64,000 bases of DNA from Solen grandis (taxonomy: Eukaryota; Mollusca; Bivalvia; Adapedonta; Solenidae), in contig CM037788.1 in the NCBI GenBank assembly GCA_021229015.1, positions 45,870,497 through 45,934,496 of the forward strand, in the 5' to 3' direction. The notes below the pieces were generated by a model. It was not told where the DNA came from, did no database searches, and saw only the letters and a list, made by a program, of their open reading frames with translations. This document shows positions 22,603-34,978 of this stretch, one piece after another (position 1 is the first letter of the stretch; every line of letters begins with the position of its first letter). The position numbers and the translations under genes were made by a program.

Positions 22603-24258
22603 TTACCGTAATCACTCTAAGTTTTGGGACACTCTAAGTTTTGGGACACCCTTGACTTTTGACCAAAAAAATGTGCCTCTTAATTTTAGGACACCTTAAA
22701 TTTGATAATTTTTACTGACTCTAAGGTTTGGAACAAAATTTTATTCCATATTACCGCTTATTCAATGCTATTTCTTCTTTACCATTACGCAAAATTCGTA
22801 TGGCTTTTTAGAAGCCGGGGCATGAAATATACATTGTTGTGATATTTACTTAAAGCAGATGAAGTATTATTCGTTTATCTAATTAATAAACCAGACGGAT
22901 ACTCCAATTGTTTATCTTAATTCACACCCCTCTTTGCTCTTCCCCCACCATGGCACATTGTCTGTCGCATGTTAAATCAACATCGCGCCTCAGGGAACGG
23001 AATGGGGTCGGGTTGGATGGGTGTGTACTGCATATTCGCGTACAAGATAATCTTTTATTATAGTGACTTGTGTATACAAAATTACATAAAGTTAAATAAT
23101 TTACAAAATCATTGAACACCCGGCCCAACGGGCCTATAAGTCACCTTATACATGTACAATAAATAATATTTATGATGCAAGATGAATAAATAGTTTTCTG
23201 TATATGACATTTCAAGACAACAAATGCAAATTAACTTATTTGAATAGATTTTAAAAAAAATTGTAATGCGAAAACACAGACGTATTGATATATATAATTA
23301 TCTGGGTATATAATTATGAGTAAAAGAGATCATATAACATTGTGCAGCTGTATAACTATTTAACTATAACATGTTTTATACATCACATGTTTGATTGATA
23401 GTTATTTAAGATAGTTTCTCTCTCTCTCTCTCTGTTGTATGTGTTTATACAAGTTTAAAGCAAACATTGACAAGTTATATCAAAGTTTTCATGAAACATA
23501 CCTTCTTTCATGAACAGCTGAACTACTTTTTTCATACAAGTACACTCTAGTAACGTTCTGTAAAAACAGTAACTAATTTTTTTTTTTTTTTTTTATATAC
23601 ATGTAATACAAATGTCATTAAGATGGTATATGGTATAAATGAATGTGTATATACCCTTATATATATGTTTTGATAGATAAATAGTGACAAATAGTGTCAT
23701 TAAAATCTCGCATGAACGGGTCCAAAATTTATACAATTATTATGCATTGCTAGAGAAAAAGGAAATTGTGTATACATGTATATAACCAATTTAATTAACA
23801 TGTGTCATCAATTGACAATCAAGGACAATAAGCAGACGATAAGAAATGACACAATGGTCCAATAAATAGCAGTTGAATAAGGGTTCTAAGACTGAATATG
23901 TGCTTGTTTTTGACTTAAGAATAGCAATTCTTGTCCCGGAAAATACATTATTCCAGCTGGCCGGAAGGAAGCGAAAATATAAAACTTTATGTGTCAAACA
24001 TTGTAATCGAAGTTAAATTAATAGAATTAAAACTTTTAAACACAAATAGTCGTTTTTATTATTGCGAATCGTATATATATGAGTTAATAGGTATGTGTAT
24101 GATGTTTATAAAGGTACATTGAATATTGACGATATCATGCACTTGACCTGATGTATCTAAGTTTTGGGACACTTTTTGAAAAATATTTTTTTACGACTTG
24201 TTTATTTTTTTGACAAAATAATTTTTTTCTGTCCCAGAAGTTAGAGTGATTACGGTAA
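22603..24258. mobile_element. Non-autonomous TIR transposon, 1.66 kb
   Basis: Exact 18-bp inverted ends (TTACCGTAATCACTCTAA at 22603-22620 and its complement at 24241-24258), followed on both sides by diverged CTAAGTTTTGGGACA. At the left end this subterminal word is repeated in tandem three or four times. TA at the outer edge may be the target duplication. The interior is AT-rich, with a (CT)n tract at 23412-23432 and a T run at 23577-23594, and has no transposase frame. The superfamily is uncertain; TA suggests Tc1/mariner. Confidence 0.8.
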
Positions 24259-24505
24259 TCTGTTTAAGTTTTAAATGTAGACTGAATTTAGATTGAGGCA
24301 AAATATTATTAAAAACGTTTTTTTTACGAAATTGATATGTAATTTTACTGTTCTATGTGCTGTAAGGAAATTTGTTCAAGTAGCAGATTTCTTACTGTGA
24401 AAAAACCACACATTGTAAGTTTTTGTTCTTGGCTGATCAAATATGTACATATTTGATCATAAAAGATGACTCAACATCAATTATGAAATCTATAGTTTAT
24501 GGTAC

Positions 24506-24910
24506 CAGTCCAGTAGCCTAGTGATATGAGGAAGGGTCAGTCCCGTAACAGGGAGGCCGTAACAGGGAGGTCTTGGGTTCGTTGCCCGGCCGCGATATAT
24601 AAGAACTGTTAAATTGGCAGTGGATTATCTTCCTTGTGTTCAATAAATATTGGTATTTCCCAGGCTTTTTGCCAAGGGTCTAGATGTTGATTGATTTATT
24701 GATTGATTGAGTTTACCGTCGCTGCGACAGTATTTGAGTCATATAGGGACGCCCAGCTAATTACAGGTGGAGGAAGACCTCGAATACACTGAGGCATTCA
24801 GGTAGAACCACCGACCCACCGCAAGCCAGCTGGAAGGCCTGGATAATGTGATCTTGGCGCTATCATGCTACTTGATTACGGCGTAATATCACACTGAGGC
24901 AGTACTTTAC
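24506..24910 (+). mobile_element. SINE with tRNA-like head, interrupted
   Basis: The tRNA-like head at 24506-24596 has A box TAGCCTAGTGAT (24514-24525) and B box GGGTTCGTTGCC (24575-24586). A partial 10-base duplication (CCGTAACAGGGAGG) sits between the boxes. The body (TATTTCCCAGGCTTTTTGCCA to 24685) resumes at 24839 with TGGATAATGTGATCTTGG, TATCATGCTACT and TACGGCGTAATATC, the type 1 SINE body. The 24686-24838 block is a different SINE. Confidence 0.65.
24686..24838 (-). mobile_element. SINE type 2 fragment nested in a SINE
   Basis: Minus strand. Retains the central domain (CCAGCTGGCTTGC, GGTCGGTGGTTCTACC) and tail (GTCGCAGCGACGGTAAACTC) of the 15152-15383 SINE but lacks the tRNA head. It ends exactly where the type 1 body resumes. 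(TTGA)n words at its 3' end (24687-24710) fit a SINE tail. Confidence 0.75.
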
Positions 24911-26594
24911 ATTTCTCATATAGAATCATACTTTCCGCGAGACGATAATCCCAAGCAGTATATTTATATATTTCTCCGTACCGTACTGAAGATTTGCTCT
25001 GACTCTTTGAATGTGAGCGTGACATTGTTTCAAATAGATGTGTCAGATTATTGACACAGTAACAGTTTATTCGGGTTTAAATCAAAATATTTGTATGAAT
25101 ATGTTTATCAAGATTTGCATGCATGAGTAGGGTTATTTTTCTATCATGGAACCCCAGCCGATACGCTCATTACCTGTTGGGCTCATGATGACGTTGTTCC
25201 CAAATTATCGATAAAATAGTGTAAACATTGCGGGGGTGAATAGTAAGTACAACTATACCGAAGTTACACTATCACATTTCATTGTAGTACAGCGGGCTAC
25301 ATGTATTTAATTACCGTCCTGTAAATATATACAGAAGCATCTCTTCACAAATGCTATACCTGCAATTGTAATTATATATATTATTTATGACAATTAATAT
25401 ATAAAACAATAGAATAAATTCATACATAAACTACACATATGCCTTTCGAGCGTTTAATTAGCAACATAACATTACAAGCTAATACGGCCTCTCTTGGAGT
25501 TGGCCCTAAGCTTACAGAGCGCCAGCTCTACCAAATGAGACCTCTGATAAACTACTCGGCAGTACAAGCATTATAAACGTAGTATAGAATACAAAAAAAA
25601 TATATCTATCTATCATTGTAGCATTTCAGATAATAAAAAGAAATCATTTCACAGAGACTAAGGGTCTCTTGACATGACATTACTTAACACTAAGTTTTGA
25701 TAGGCAATCATGTCAAAATATTGTTTAGAGATATCGACCCTTTTGTATGCATAACAATATATGATAAGGATGTCACAGAAACAGTTTCTGAAAACTCTTA
25801 TTTCCACTGTGGTCCTTTAATATAGTGTTACCTGACATAGTTATATATTATCATCATGATTATATCATATGTCCAATATTTCATCAAAGATGAAATTGAC
25901 AATGAAAGACAAATGTAGATAGTACTCTATATGATAAGTTAGGAAAATGATTTATAAATAGTCTAAATGATAAATAACTCAATCAAGAAAAAATAATGAT
26001 GATTTATTAGTAACTAGCATACTATATTATATGGATTAGAACAATGAATTTGATAAAATACATTTATAAAACACTTATAACTTTTGAAAGACAATATTCA
26101 TCTTCAATATGGAAAATGTATCTTTGGCACATGATAAGAATTCCTCTTAGGACAATGAATTTCATATTGCTAAAGGTATACTATAATTTAAACACACACA
26201 CACACACACATTTATATATCAAGACAAATTGTTAAGAAAAATAAGGACTAAAATAACTGGGCTAATAAGTCAACTTAAAATTAATCTTCGGATAAAGAAC
26301 ATACATTATAATAAATATACTTTGAACAAAGAATGTAGTATGCAAGAAAATTGTATAAAAACTAAAATGTGTAGATTTCATTAATCATAGGTATAATTAC
26401 TCCGAATGTAATAATTGAAGTAAATTATTTATTAAAATGAAATATATAAATAACAATTAAATTTAAATAGAGATTGACTTTGAATTAAAATTAATTAAAA
26501 TATGCAAAAGAAATAAATGCTGATCTGTATATCTTATAACATATATAACCAAGTTAACTAAAAATTCTAATTAAATTTGAAATTAAAATACATC
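24911..26594. other. No recognisable gene
   Basis: Very AT-rich, especially after 25600. A degenerate tRNA-like patch at 25481-25560 is discussed under rejected items. (CA)n at 26191-26210 is listed separately. Confidence 0.4.
26191..26210. repeat. (CA)n microsatellite
   Basis: Ten uninterrupted AC dinucleotides. Confidence 0.9.
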
Positions 26595-26693
26595 TCAAAC
26601 GCCACCTAACAAATGGGCCTTAACAACGGACTTGACCTGGAGGACACTCCTAGCATTTCTTATATGTTGCGTCAATTCATTCCAAAGTGAAGA
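26595..26693 (-). pseudogene. LINE ORF2 C-terminal relic
   Basis: The 32-codon minus-strand frame SSLWNELTQHIRNARSVLQV...KAHLL, then stop, matches the LWN-x-LP-x2-IR-x-A-x-S-x5-K-x2-LK-x2-L tail common at the end of non-LTR reverse transcriptases. Upstream sequence (higher coordinates) is too decayed to read. AT-rich direct repeats (TTATGTTCATGTATTAAATAT) follow at 26735-26840. Confidence 0.6.
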
Positions 26694-27044
26694 TTTTTGA
26701 ATTCAGTCCTTCAGATGAACTATATGAAAATATATTATGTTCATGTATTAAATATAATTACAATCATAAACTTATTATGTTCATGTAATTAAATTAATAT
26801 GATTATTAAACTGTAATTTTGTCATGTATTAAATATAAATATGATAATGATGAATAAAGTTTTTTTTTAATTTATCAGCAATATAGCCATATTAAAATTC
26901 GAAAATTAGAAATACGTGACAATAATTATGAAACGGAACAAGCAACTCAATTATGTTTTTACACAGAAATGTAAACATTGAAAATATGAAAACACAAACT
27001 ATTTAAATGAATCATGGCTTTTTTTTCTCAAAATTGAAACTAGA

Positions 27045-27250
27045 ACAAACATGGTGAATGATATTGAAATGTGTACACAATATAATGAAACACATATTGA
27101 TGTAATATTAACAACATGGTGAACTGAATTGAAAATGTGCACAAATATTATGAATACATTTTGATGTACAATTATTAAACAAACATGGTGAACTGATATG
27201 AAATGTGCCACAATATATATGATATACATTTTGATGTACAATATTAAACG
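27045..27250. repeat. ~65-70 bp tandem repeat
   Basis: Three units starting at AACATGGTGAA (near 27047, 27112 and 27182) and containing CATTTTGATGTACAAT. The 90-codon minus-strand frame over it is repeat-derived. Confidence 0.85.
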
Positions 27251-27372
27251 ACATAAATGATAAAAAAACACGGCTGTCTAATGTCAAGACAAGACCTCAT
27301 TGTGCCCTTCTCTCTGATCACTCTACCTATCGTCAGAAGGCGGTTCCTCAATGACAGATTTTCAAGTAAGCA

Positions 27373-27624
27373 ATGGCTCAGTGTCTAGTCATGTTTATAT
27401 CTGTTTTGAAGAATAGACATAAAAGCTTAGATTTCTTGTATAGTTCGTGTAAGTTGTGTTATGAAGCAGTCCAATTTTGGAGAGTGTATCCTATATATCA
27501 CTTGGTTGAAATGATAATGGGCGACCCAGACAGATCTAGGCTGAAATTGAGGTCACGTCAACATTTTGCAGAGAGCCCCATTCTATTGCGTAATGGTGAG
27601 GCAAAATTAGAAAATATCTACTGA
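27373..27624 (+). CDS. Unrecognised 83-codon frame
   Basis: The C-terminal half reads like protein (MGDPDRSRLKLRSRQHFAES, then PILLRNGEAKLENIY) and GC content rises here. The ending vaguely resembles C-terminal segments of some non-LTR ORFs, but I cannot name a family. No splice signal or upstream continuation is seen. Most likely a transposon relic. Confidence 0.25.
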   Translation: MAQCLVMFISVLKNRHKSLDFLYSSCKLCYEAVQFWRVYPIYHLVEMIMGDPDRSRLKLRSRQHFAESPILLRNGEAKLENIY

Positions 27625-28431
27625 ATGTAGGCCACGTACTTAAAGGTTGCTCTGTCCAATCAAGTTACGAAACATTAATATTGTGTCAGATTGCTGAAAT
27701 GGAAATTATGGAATATGACAGATCCACAATAACCAATTTCAGATACTCTCATAAATATTACAGTGGCTCTTTGAGTAAATACATTTTAGTATTACATTAG
27801 GAGTATATACTCTTTATTCTCCACGTAACAGCTCTCCGTAATAGGAAGTAGTAGGTCGGGGAACGATCCTGCTGACTGCCGTACATATCATAACCATGTT
27901 ATATAAACAAATTTATTTTAACTCCGAAATTTTAACTTTCATAAAATGAAAAGTCCTATTTTAAATAATATTTCGGTTTCGGTTTCGGAAGCAGTTGAGC
28001 GATTATATCATATATGCAAGTAAAAAAAAGTGGTTTAGGATATAATTACCGAAACAGACAAAAACTGTCTAAAAACCAAGAGAAGAACCCTCAGAACTGT
28101 ATTTGTAAATAAATACATATGATACCTTATGGAATTATACAATGAATGATTTAATTAAAAAGGCCACCAACCTACCAATACCAGGTACTATCTTATCAAG
28201 TTGTTTTTCTTTTTTTTATATAATACACCAAATGTCATATTAATATAAGTTAAGTAAACGAGGAGAGAAAAAGCGATATTATCTTGCGTTGTGTACTTCT
28301 TCCGTCGTTGTCCGCCATGTGGCATCAATAATTTGCATTAATTTACCTGCCTAAAATCGCTGGAACAAGTTTCAAATTGATTAAATCCAAAAAACCCGTG
28401 GACCACCAGTTGACTTAAAACATTATTCGCT
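27625..28431. other. No recognisable gene
   Basis: AT-rich, no signal. Confidence 0.45.
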
Positions 28432-28665
28432 GCTTGAAATTTTTCCTGTGGGACTCAAACTACAACTAAATCCAATATTGGACCACCTGGTTTTGGTAAC
28501 AATCAAATTCGTCGAGCTCAATTTAAAAAAGATAAGTTTATTATGAGCTCTGAAAATTTGCAGGGTTTTCTGATCAATAAGTTCATAGAAAATAACTCAT
28601 TTGATTTAATTCAAGTTGATGTAATACAAGCCAACGATCTAGATCACCGATTCCCACTTTTTTAA
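28432..28665 (+). CDS. Open frame at the edge of a duplicated segment
   Basis: About 77 codons open from a TGA upstream (no ATG needed if exonic). It contains NIGPPGFGNNQIRRAQFKKD and ...FLINKFIENNSFDLIQVDVI, which look protein-like. The last ~27 codons are shared with copy 2 (39439-39714), where the frame continues past HRFPLF. In copy 1 two extra T at 28657-28663 bring in a stop. No family recognised. Possibly an exon of a duplicated gene. Confidence 0.3.
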
Positions 28666-30524
28666 ATTCCAAAACACGTACTGTACTTACTGTTGGAGGC
28701 ATTTAATTGTGATCATTTTTTGGTATATGTTTTTTTTTTTAAAAAGTGTCTCGTGCCAGGATTTCTCCGATTTAGAAATCAAGTAATGAAAATTCGCATT
28801 CGTGAATGAATGAATACTTCACAGTGTCTTGGATCTGAAGGAAAAAACATATTGCTCACTCCAAAGTAATCAAATAACGGGAAAAGTTTGTCCTTTATAT
28901 AATTATGAGCAATTTATGACATTAAATGGCTATTGAAAATTCGCATCAGAACTTCAAATAGGTTATATTCCTTTTGCAATTACACGTCGGTTCTACAAAG
29001 TCCTAGTCAATTCTTGTGACAAGTAGACTACGCGTATCAAATGAAATACTGAAAACTATTAATCTAATCATATGAGCATAAAAAATCGCATTTCGTGATT
29101 TAATAACCTTATGTTTACATGTATGTTACTTCATATCATTTCGGTTAGACGGCTATCTTTGGAAAATACTGAAAAACGGAAACTGGACTTTTGTTTCCCT
29201 AAATGCATAAGGTTTAAACGGCATGAAATCTTGTGTTTTATATTATGTGTTTGAGTGATGTGTTCCCTAGCAACGCAGTTAGAATGACATGACTTGTACA
29301 AACCGAAGTGTTTTTCGGTCATTGAACCTGTAATTGAATTTATATGTTATTTACGACCGAGGTGAAAACTAACTATTGCTTTTTATCCTAGACAATGACT
29401 AAGCATTTTAAGAATTGTTCATGAGACAAATGCTTTGATGAAAATATTCTTTTAATTATCCATTCTTTTAAACCTATTTTTAGAATCACAGCCATTTTTT
29501 TCTCAAGCAGTTAATGTTCCATACTACGCATGCACTAAAGAAAACAAAACAATCGTACATTTTGTATGTCCTACTGATTTCGAATAGAATGAGAAAGTGT
29601 TGCCTTTGACAAAACACCTGTTGTTTAATCACCAACTGATTTCGTTCAAGATTTAACCACATTATGATAGCAATGTACCTTGAAATGGACTTAAAGTTTG
29701 AATTAAACACTTACGAATTGAAGCAAGTTTTAGTAGTCAATTTCTGATTGGTTGTTTGATCCTTCCTACAGAATATATTAATTTTTGGAAACCCTTATAT
29801 GACGTGGACACAAACGGATGATCTCGGCTATCTGCCTATTTAAGCATGTCCGAAACAGGACGAGAAAGATAAGGGAAACACATACTAGTATACAAAGTAT
29901 ACAAATAAATATATGGATTGCGACTGTGGCCTCAAACCAAAAATAAATGCGATAGACAAGTCAAATGCTAGTGTGGCTCAATCTACTTAATTCTGCTGAA
30001 AGGTTCATGGGAAGATTATTTCCACAAACAGCCGTCGAGTTAGTGCCTTGTCCTTACGATATCGAATTTTACATTTCCTATATAATAAGAATTCCCAGCG
30101 CAAGGAAAATGTGTTCAGAATGCAGGTATAAGTAACATATCCCAAAATTTCCTTCCCCCTCTTCAAAACTTAAGCCATTCATATAATATTTTGAATAGTT
30201 TCTCCATCTTCGTCCCTTATTTTTATCAATTTTAGTCTGAGTATTTTTCAATTATCCCTTTAATTGTGTCACAATTAACGTTATAAACGTATATAAATGA
30301 TAGGTATTATTCTCTAATCTTTATTCATTCTTATCGTTATATTGGATGGTATATAATAATTCATGTAAGCAAGTAGTATTGTAGTAACTAGTTGTATGTC
30401 AGTTAGCTGTATACATATCAATATATAGGTAGTTTTTCGATTTGTTTGTGCTTGATGTTTGTATCACATGTTTGTGCTTCATGTTTATATCAATGTTTAT
30501 AATCTTCAATATTGGAGGAAATAA

Positions 30525-30573
<49 letters not shown>

Positions 30574-31231
30574 GTTTTTATCATTTCATTCTTCTTCATA
30601 AGGAAACTGACATATAACTTGTGATTCTCAAAGCGATGGATCTAATGGTGTAGATTTTAACCTGTGTAAATGTTAAAACAGTTTTATTGCTAACGATATA
30701 TTTGTTAAGCAACTAATGATTTGTAAGGTTGTGGAATGCTACTTTTTCATGCCCCCAGGTCTCGTCAGTCTTAGAAGAGATCATTCCCTAAAATACAAGT
30801 AGTATTTCGAGGTCTAGAATTTGCATTATTGTCCTTCTAAAACACGATTTCGTACCTCCGTGTAATAACGCAAAATAGTGTACCCTTTGATTAGACATAT
30901 CGTCGATAGATTAAACGACTGGTATTGTTTTGTAATGTAGAGTTAAATTATAGTGTTCTTATACATTCAATCTGTTATTGCATTTGATATGATGATTTTA
31001 AAAATGATAAATTCACCAATATCTTTTCATGACATAAGCAATATTCAGCGTATAAGTACATACAACGTGACTTCATGCGCAAACTTCTCAACGCAGTGAA
31101 TACATACGTGCTGCAATTCTTCGAATAAGGACTGGTGTGTCAGACACGCTCACACCGATTATCCATTGTGTGTATCGGGTGTGAAAAAGTTTTTGAAAGT
31201 AATATATTCATAAATATGTGATGAGTTTGAT
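28585..31231. repeat. Segmental duplication, copy 1 (left part)
   Basis: Collinear with 39525-41400, same orientation, roughly 80-85% identical by eye to about 30125 and then patchy. Shared landmarks include CTTACTGTTGGAGGCATTTA, CACTCCAAAGTAATC, CAAAGTCCTAGTCA, TTAAGCATGTCCGAAA and TTCATAA.TATGTGATG. Each copy carries private indels: an extra ~50 bp at 28760-28810 here, and (AT)n at 30526-30572 here only. A LINE interrupts the copy at 31232. Confidence 0.85.
30526..30572. repeat. (AT)n microsatellite
   Basis: About 23 AT dinucleotides. Open frames on both strands across it are spurious. Confidence 0.95.
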
Positions 31232-34205
31232 AGAACAGAACATATTTTATTTCAGACTTGTACATAGTACATCCTCTACAATCATTTTACATACAATACA
31301 ATACAATACAATACAACACACTTGATTTAGGCATATCGTATCCGTCATTTACATTTCGAGGTATACGACTTGCTAATTTAGAAGGAGAGTATAAGTAAAT
31401 ATAAAGGTAACATATATAACCGAATAACAAAATCATCGTTGTTTCTAATCTTAAAGGCTTCTTTTGTGAAACAAGCAAGATTACATAGGATGTTTTTATC
31501 ATGATTAATTAACAAAATTCATAAAACTTACATACTGAAGGTCCGACATAATAATAACTATTGATAAAATTTACTCTGAGTATTTTATATTTTGGGTATA
31601 TACAAACAAAATGATAAATATCTTCTATGTCATGTTAATTGCAGTTTAAATACAATCTTTCATGTCTAGGCAATCTGTTTTTACCACATCTACCAGTATG
31701 TATACGGAGAGAGTGTGCTGATATACGTAATTTTGTAATATAAAAACTTAGATTGTGAGGTACTAGATCCAGATAATGTTCATAAATGAAATTCATTTTA
31801 AAAATCTTATACTCATCTAAGATGCGGTCTTTATCAATCGATCCAAACCATTCCTGCTTGAAACAATCAATAAAGTGAGCTTTAAACATATGTGGAAAAT
31901 TAATAACAAAGAAATTACTTGTATTCCCATTTAAAAATATTTCAGTAAATCCATAATCATCTAACACTTTTTACGCGACTGACCCATATAAACAGTAATC
32001 CAAAGCAAGCTTATAAAGTCGATTCAAAATTATATTTTGTGATGGAACAATTTTACACCAATATTTTTTGATTTTACAATAGCGTGATATATACAAAGGA
32101 AATCTTTCTAGTTCACCGTATATGGCAGAATTACAATAATTTAAAGATACCTTTAAAATGCACTTACAAAACTTTAAGTGCAAACGTTCCAACTTACTAA
32201 AACCACATATTTCACTGGAATAGTTTAACCCCCCCCCCACACACACACAAATGAATGAAACAATTGGCATAAAATCCTTAATTTTAATGGTATATTTTTA
32301 CAATTAAACAGTAGAGTATGTATTGCCTTGGGCGCTTTACCAACAAGATATTCATGATACATAGAAAAATTACCATTGTAAGATAATAAAGTCCCCTAAT
32401 AATTAAAATGATCAACTACTGCAACAACCACCCCATTATAATACCATTTTTCATCCCGTTTTAATCCTCCCCGTTTCCTGAATAACATTATTTTTGTTTT
32501 CGATACATTTACATTTGTTACAATATACTTACAGCAGATCAAGATGTTTCTCCGAAAAACGCCATATCTTCAGCATATCAAAGCAAAAGTATTAAAACTA
32601 TGTCATCAATCAATAAGCCGGTGTTTATATTATCTTGTAAACACAACTCTAGATCATCTAAGAAAAGTGAAACTAAAAATGGTGACATTAACTCTCCTTG
32701 TCTTAAGCCAATGGAATATTTATAAAAAAAGGTCAGAAAAAGATTTCATTGTTTAACACATGACTTCACCATTTTGTACATATCTTTTATAATTCTAAGT
32801 ACCTTACCTTCAATCCCCGTTTTGAATAGTTTAAACCATAAAGTATTCCTATATATGGAATCGAAACATTTCTTAAAATCAACAAATCCTAGATAAAACC
32901 TTTTGTTGTGTTTACAATGTAAGATAGTGTTCGGTCAATGTGTTTAAAGCAAATATAGCATCAATGATTGAACATCCCTTTTTGAAACCAAAGTGGGCAT
33001 CTGAAATACATTGATTTTCTTCCAAAAATGAAACAATTCTGTTATTCAATACTGTGGTGAATGTTTTATTAAAAGCAGCTCAATAATGTAATTCCCCTAT
33101 AATTCTGAACATCTTTTTTATCCCCCTTTTAATGCAGAGGTATAATAATTGCTTCCCTCCAGGGATCTGGGAAAATACCAGAATCAAGAACAGCATTAAA
33201 AATATCACAAATATATAGCATTAAAATATCACTTGTTTCCATTAAGTATCCGTTTAAAAGTCAATCCTTCCCATAAGCTTTATTTGACTTTAATATTAAA
33301 CTGCTTCCATAATTTCCGTGGTAGAAATTCTACGGTCAAATTCTTCATTTACAGAACTACTGTTAAAATCATGATTATTACAAAAATTCTCGGAGTCTTC
33401 ATTACAACAAGTAAATATATAATTTTCAAGATTTGAAAAATAATAAAACAATTCCTCTATCAATTTTTTTTTTAATTTTTTTTTTTTTAATTTTAAAACA
33501 TTTCCTCTCCAATAGTATTCTATACTTACATCGTTTTTACAATTATTAAAAATACGCAATGCTTCGAGATAACTGTTTCTTGTATTAGCACATTCGTTAT
33601 CAAACCATTCTGCATTATTGCAAGACGGTGTATCAACAAAAGATGCGGACTGTGTAGGTCTAACTATTTTCAAAAATAATTATCGACAGTCTCTTGAATA
33701 ACATTCGAGAAACTGGATACAAGATCATTAATACATGTTTAAGAATATTCAATATTTGTTGTTAACCTGTTCAGTAATGGTAACTGACCGATAAGACTTC
33801 CACTAAATGACTATCTGTGAAACTGTGACCATTTGTACTTAACTGTAAAAACATCGTCATTACAGTCAAGCACGTGATAACAACTTAGTGAAAAGTAAAT
33901 TGGTACATGGTCGCTCCATTCGTTCATAGAATTTACATTAAAGCACGTGATTTTGTAAAAGTTACATTATTTACATAACAAATAGTCCACCTCGGACGCG
34001 CCATTGCGAGCAATAAATGTATAAGAACCTTGATTATTGCCAACCCTGCCGTTATACACGTGGATTTACACAAGTCTAAAAGTTTTGACCCGAAATTGTT
34101 ACACTTTTTGTCTGAAGAGGCCCTATTGCGGTATTCATCTGGTATATAATCAGGATCACCAAAAATGTGTTAATATTATCGTTTCTTATAAAATCATATT
34201 GCAAA
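31232..34205 (-). mobile_element. 5'-truncated LINE (family 1, copy A)
   Basis: Non-LTR retrotransposon on the minus strand with an APE-type endonuclease remnant, RT and C-terminal knuckle region. Its limits come from the duplicated segment it interrupts: flank homology stops at 31231 (GAGTTTGATA) and resumes near 34205 (TTATTTTCC.TGAGAAT). The 3' end (AGTCTGAAATAAAATATGTTC on the minus strand) is shared with copy B at 43832. A (CAATA)n tract lies at 31290-31320 in its 3' region. The 5' end falls inside the endonuclease, the usual outcome of incomplete reverse transcription. Confidence 0.85.
31635..34165 (-). pseudogene. LINE copy A ORF2 remnant (EN-RT-knuckle)
   Basis: In minus-strand order. 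Endonuclease end near 34165-33955: GDPDYIP, LLDLC, then NGRVGNNQGSYTF and EVDYLLC after a one-base frame shift. Linker at 33673-33296: W-F-D-N-E-C. RT: AHFGFKKGCS near 33000, FVDFKKCFD (32863-32883), GLRQGE (32692-32709). The catalytic box is YAED (32566-32577) instead of YADD. C-terminal segments are 32270-31971 (LHLKFCKCIL, YGELERFPLYI) and 31967-31635 (LRISAHSLRIHTGR). Several frame shifts and stops; not functional. The clade is CR1/Jockey-like by motif, not certain. Confidence 0.85.
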
Positions 34206-34335
34206 CCTACTCTGCTGTTTATTTTCCTTGAGAATAAATCTATTCAAAACGAAGAGTACAGTGAAAAATAGTTGATGTAAAAGATGATTGATTTAAATTG
34301 TTTTGACACGTTGATTTGGATAATATGTGCATTTT
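34205..34335. repeat. Segmental duplication, copy 1 (right part)
   Basis: Continues the homology with 41420-41560 on the far side of the LINE: TGAGAATAAATCTATTCA, GTTGATGTAAAAGATGATTG and TTGTTTTGACAC.TTGA. Confidence 0.7.
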
Positions 34336-34857
34336 GAGAGAAAGAAAATAACACCTTTACATACAAATAAATCCTATTCATATTGTTGTTCTGTCAGAGT
34401 TACTATCAATGTAGACTTACGATCAGAGGTAAAAAAGTGTACGGCATGCAAGTAGAATAAGGCAAATTGAAAACAAATTGTAAACAATGTAATATTAAGC
34501 TATTTTTTATGTTTGGGATAGATGGGAATCATGCTCGTCATATCCCATCACGCCTCGTTCTTACATGACATATCACATTACACGAAGACAAGGTTGGATG
34601 CGGGGATTTTAATCACCGTTAGAGATATTTCTGGTTATATTCATTATATCTCTTATTCATCCATAAAGTAAACAGCATTTGTTTTTCTTTGTTGTTATTT
34701 TTTATGATTTCGACTGTTCCATATCCATATGTATACTCGTATATGATTTCTTCTCCTCCGCACATGAAGCATGAACAAGGTATGATAAGGATTGTATGAT
34801 AAGTATACTTAGTATATAACTACCACTTGGCCTCTTAACCCACTAGAGTTTTCAAGT
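34336..34857. other. No recognisable gene
   Basis: AT-rich, no signal. Confidence 0.45.
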
Positions 34858-34978
34858 AAGGAGGCATCCTACCTGACTTGCGGAAGTTCAGTGGTTCTAC
34901 TTTGGTGTCTTTATGCATTCTGCACCTTCCTCAACCTGCAATAAGCTGTACGTCGCTTCATGACTGATATACGTCAGT
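34858..34978 (+). mobile_element. SINE type 2 body, diverged
   Basis: Plus-strand match to the central and 3' parts of the 15152-15383 SINE: GACTTGCGGAAGTTCAGTGG, TTCTAC, CACCTTCCTCAACCTG, AAGCTGTACGTCGCTTCATG and ACTGA. The tRNA head is not recognisable. It is more diverged than the other two copies, so probably older. Confidence 0.65.

Noticed and set aside
25481..25560. Possible tRNA gene on the minus strand
   Set aside because: An A-box-like TTTGGTAGAGCTGGCG is present, but the B box (GGTTCGAnnCC) is absent and the acceptor stem does not pair. At best a decayed SINE head.
30399..30624. Frames on both strands near 30.5 kb
   Set aside because: Built on an (AT)n microsatellite (YIYIYI).
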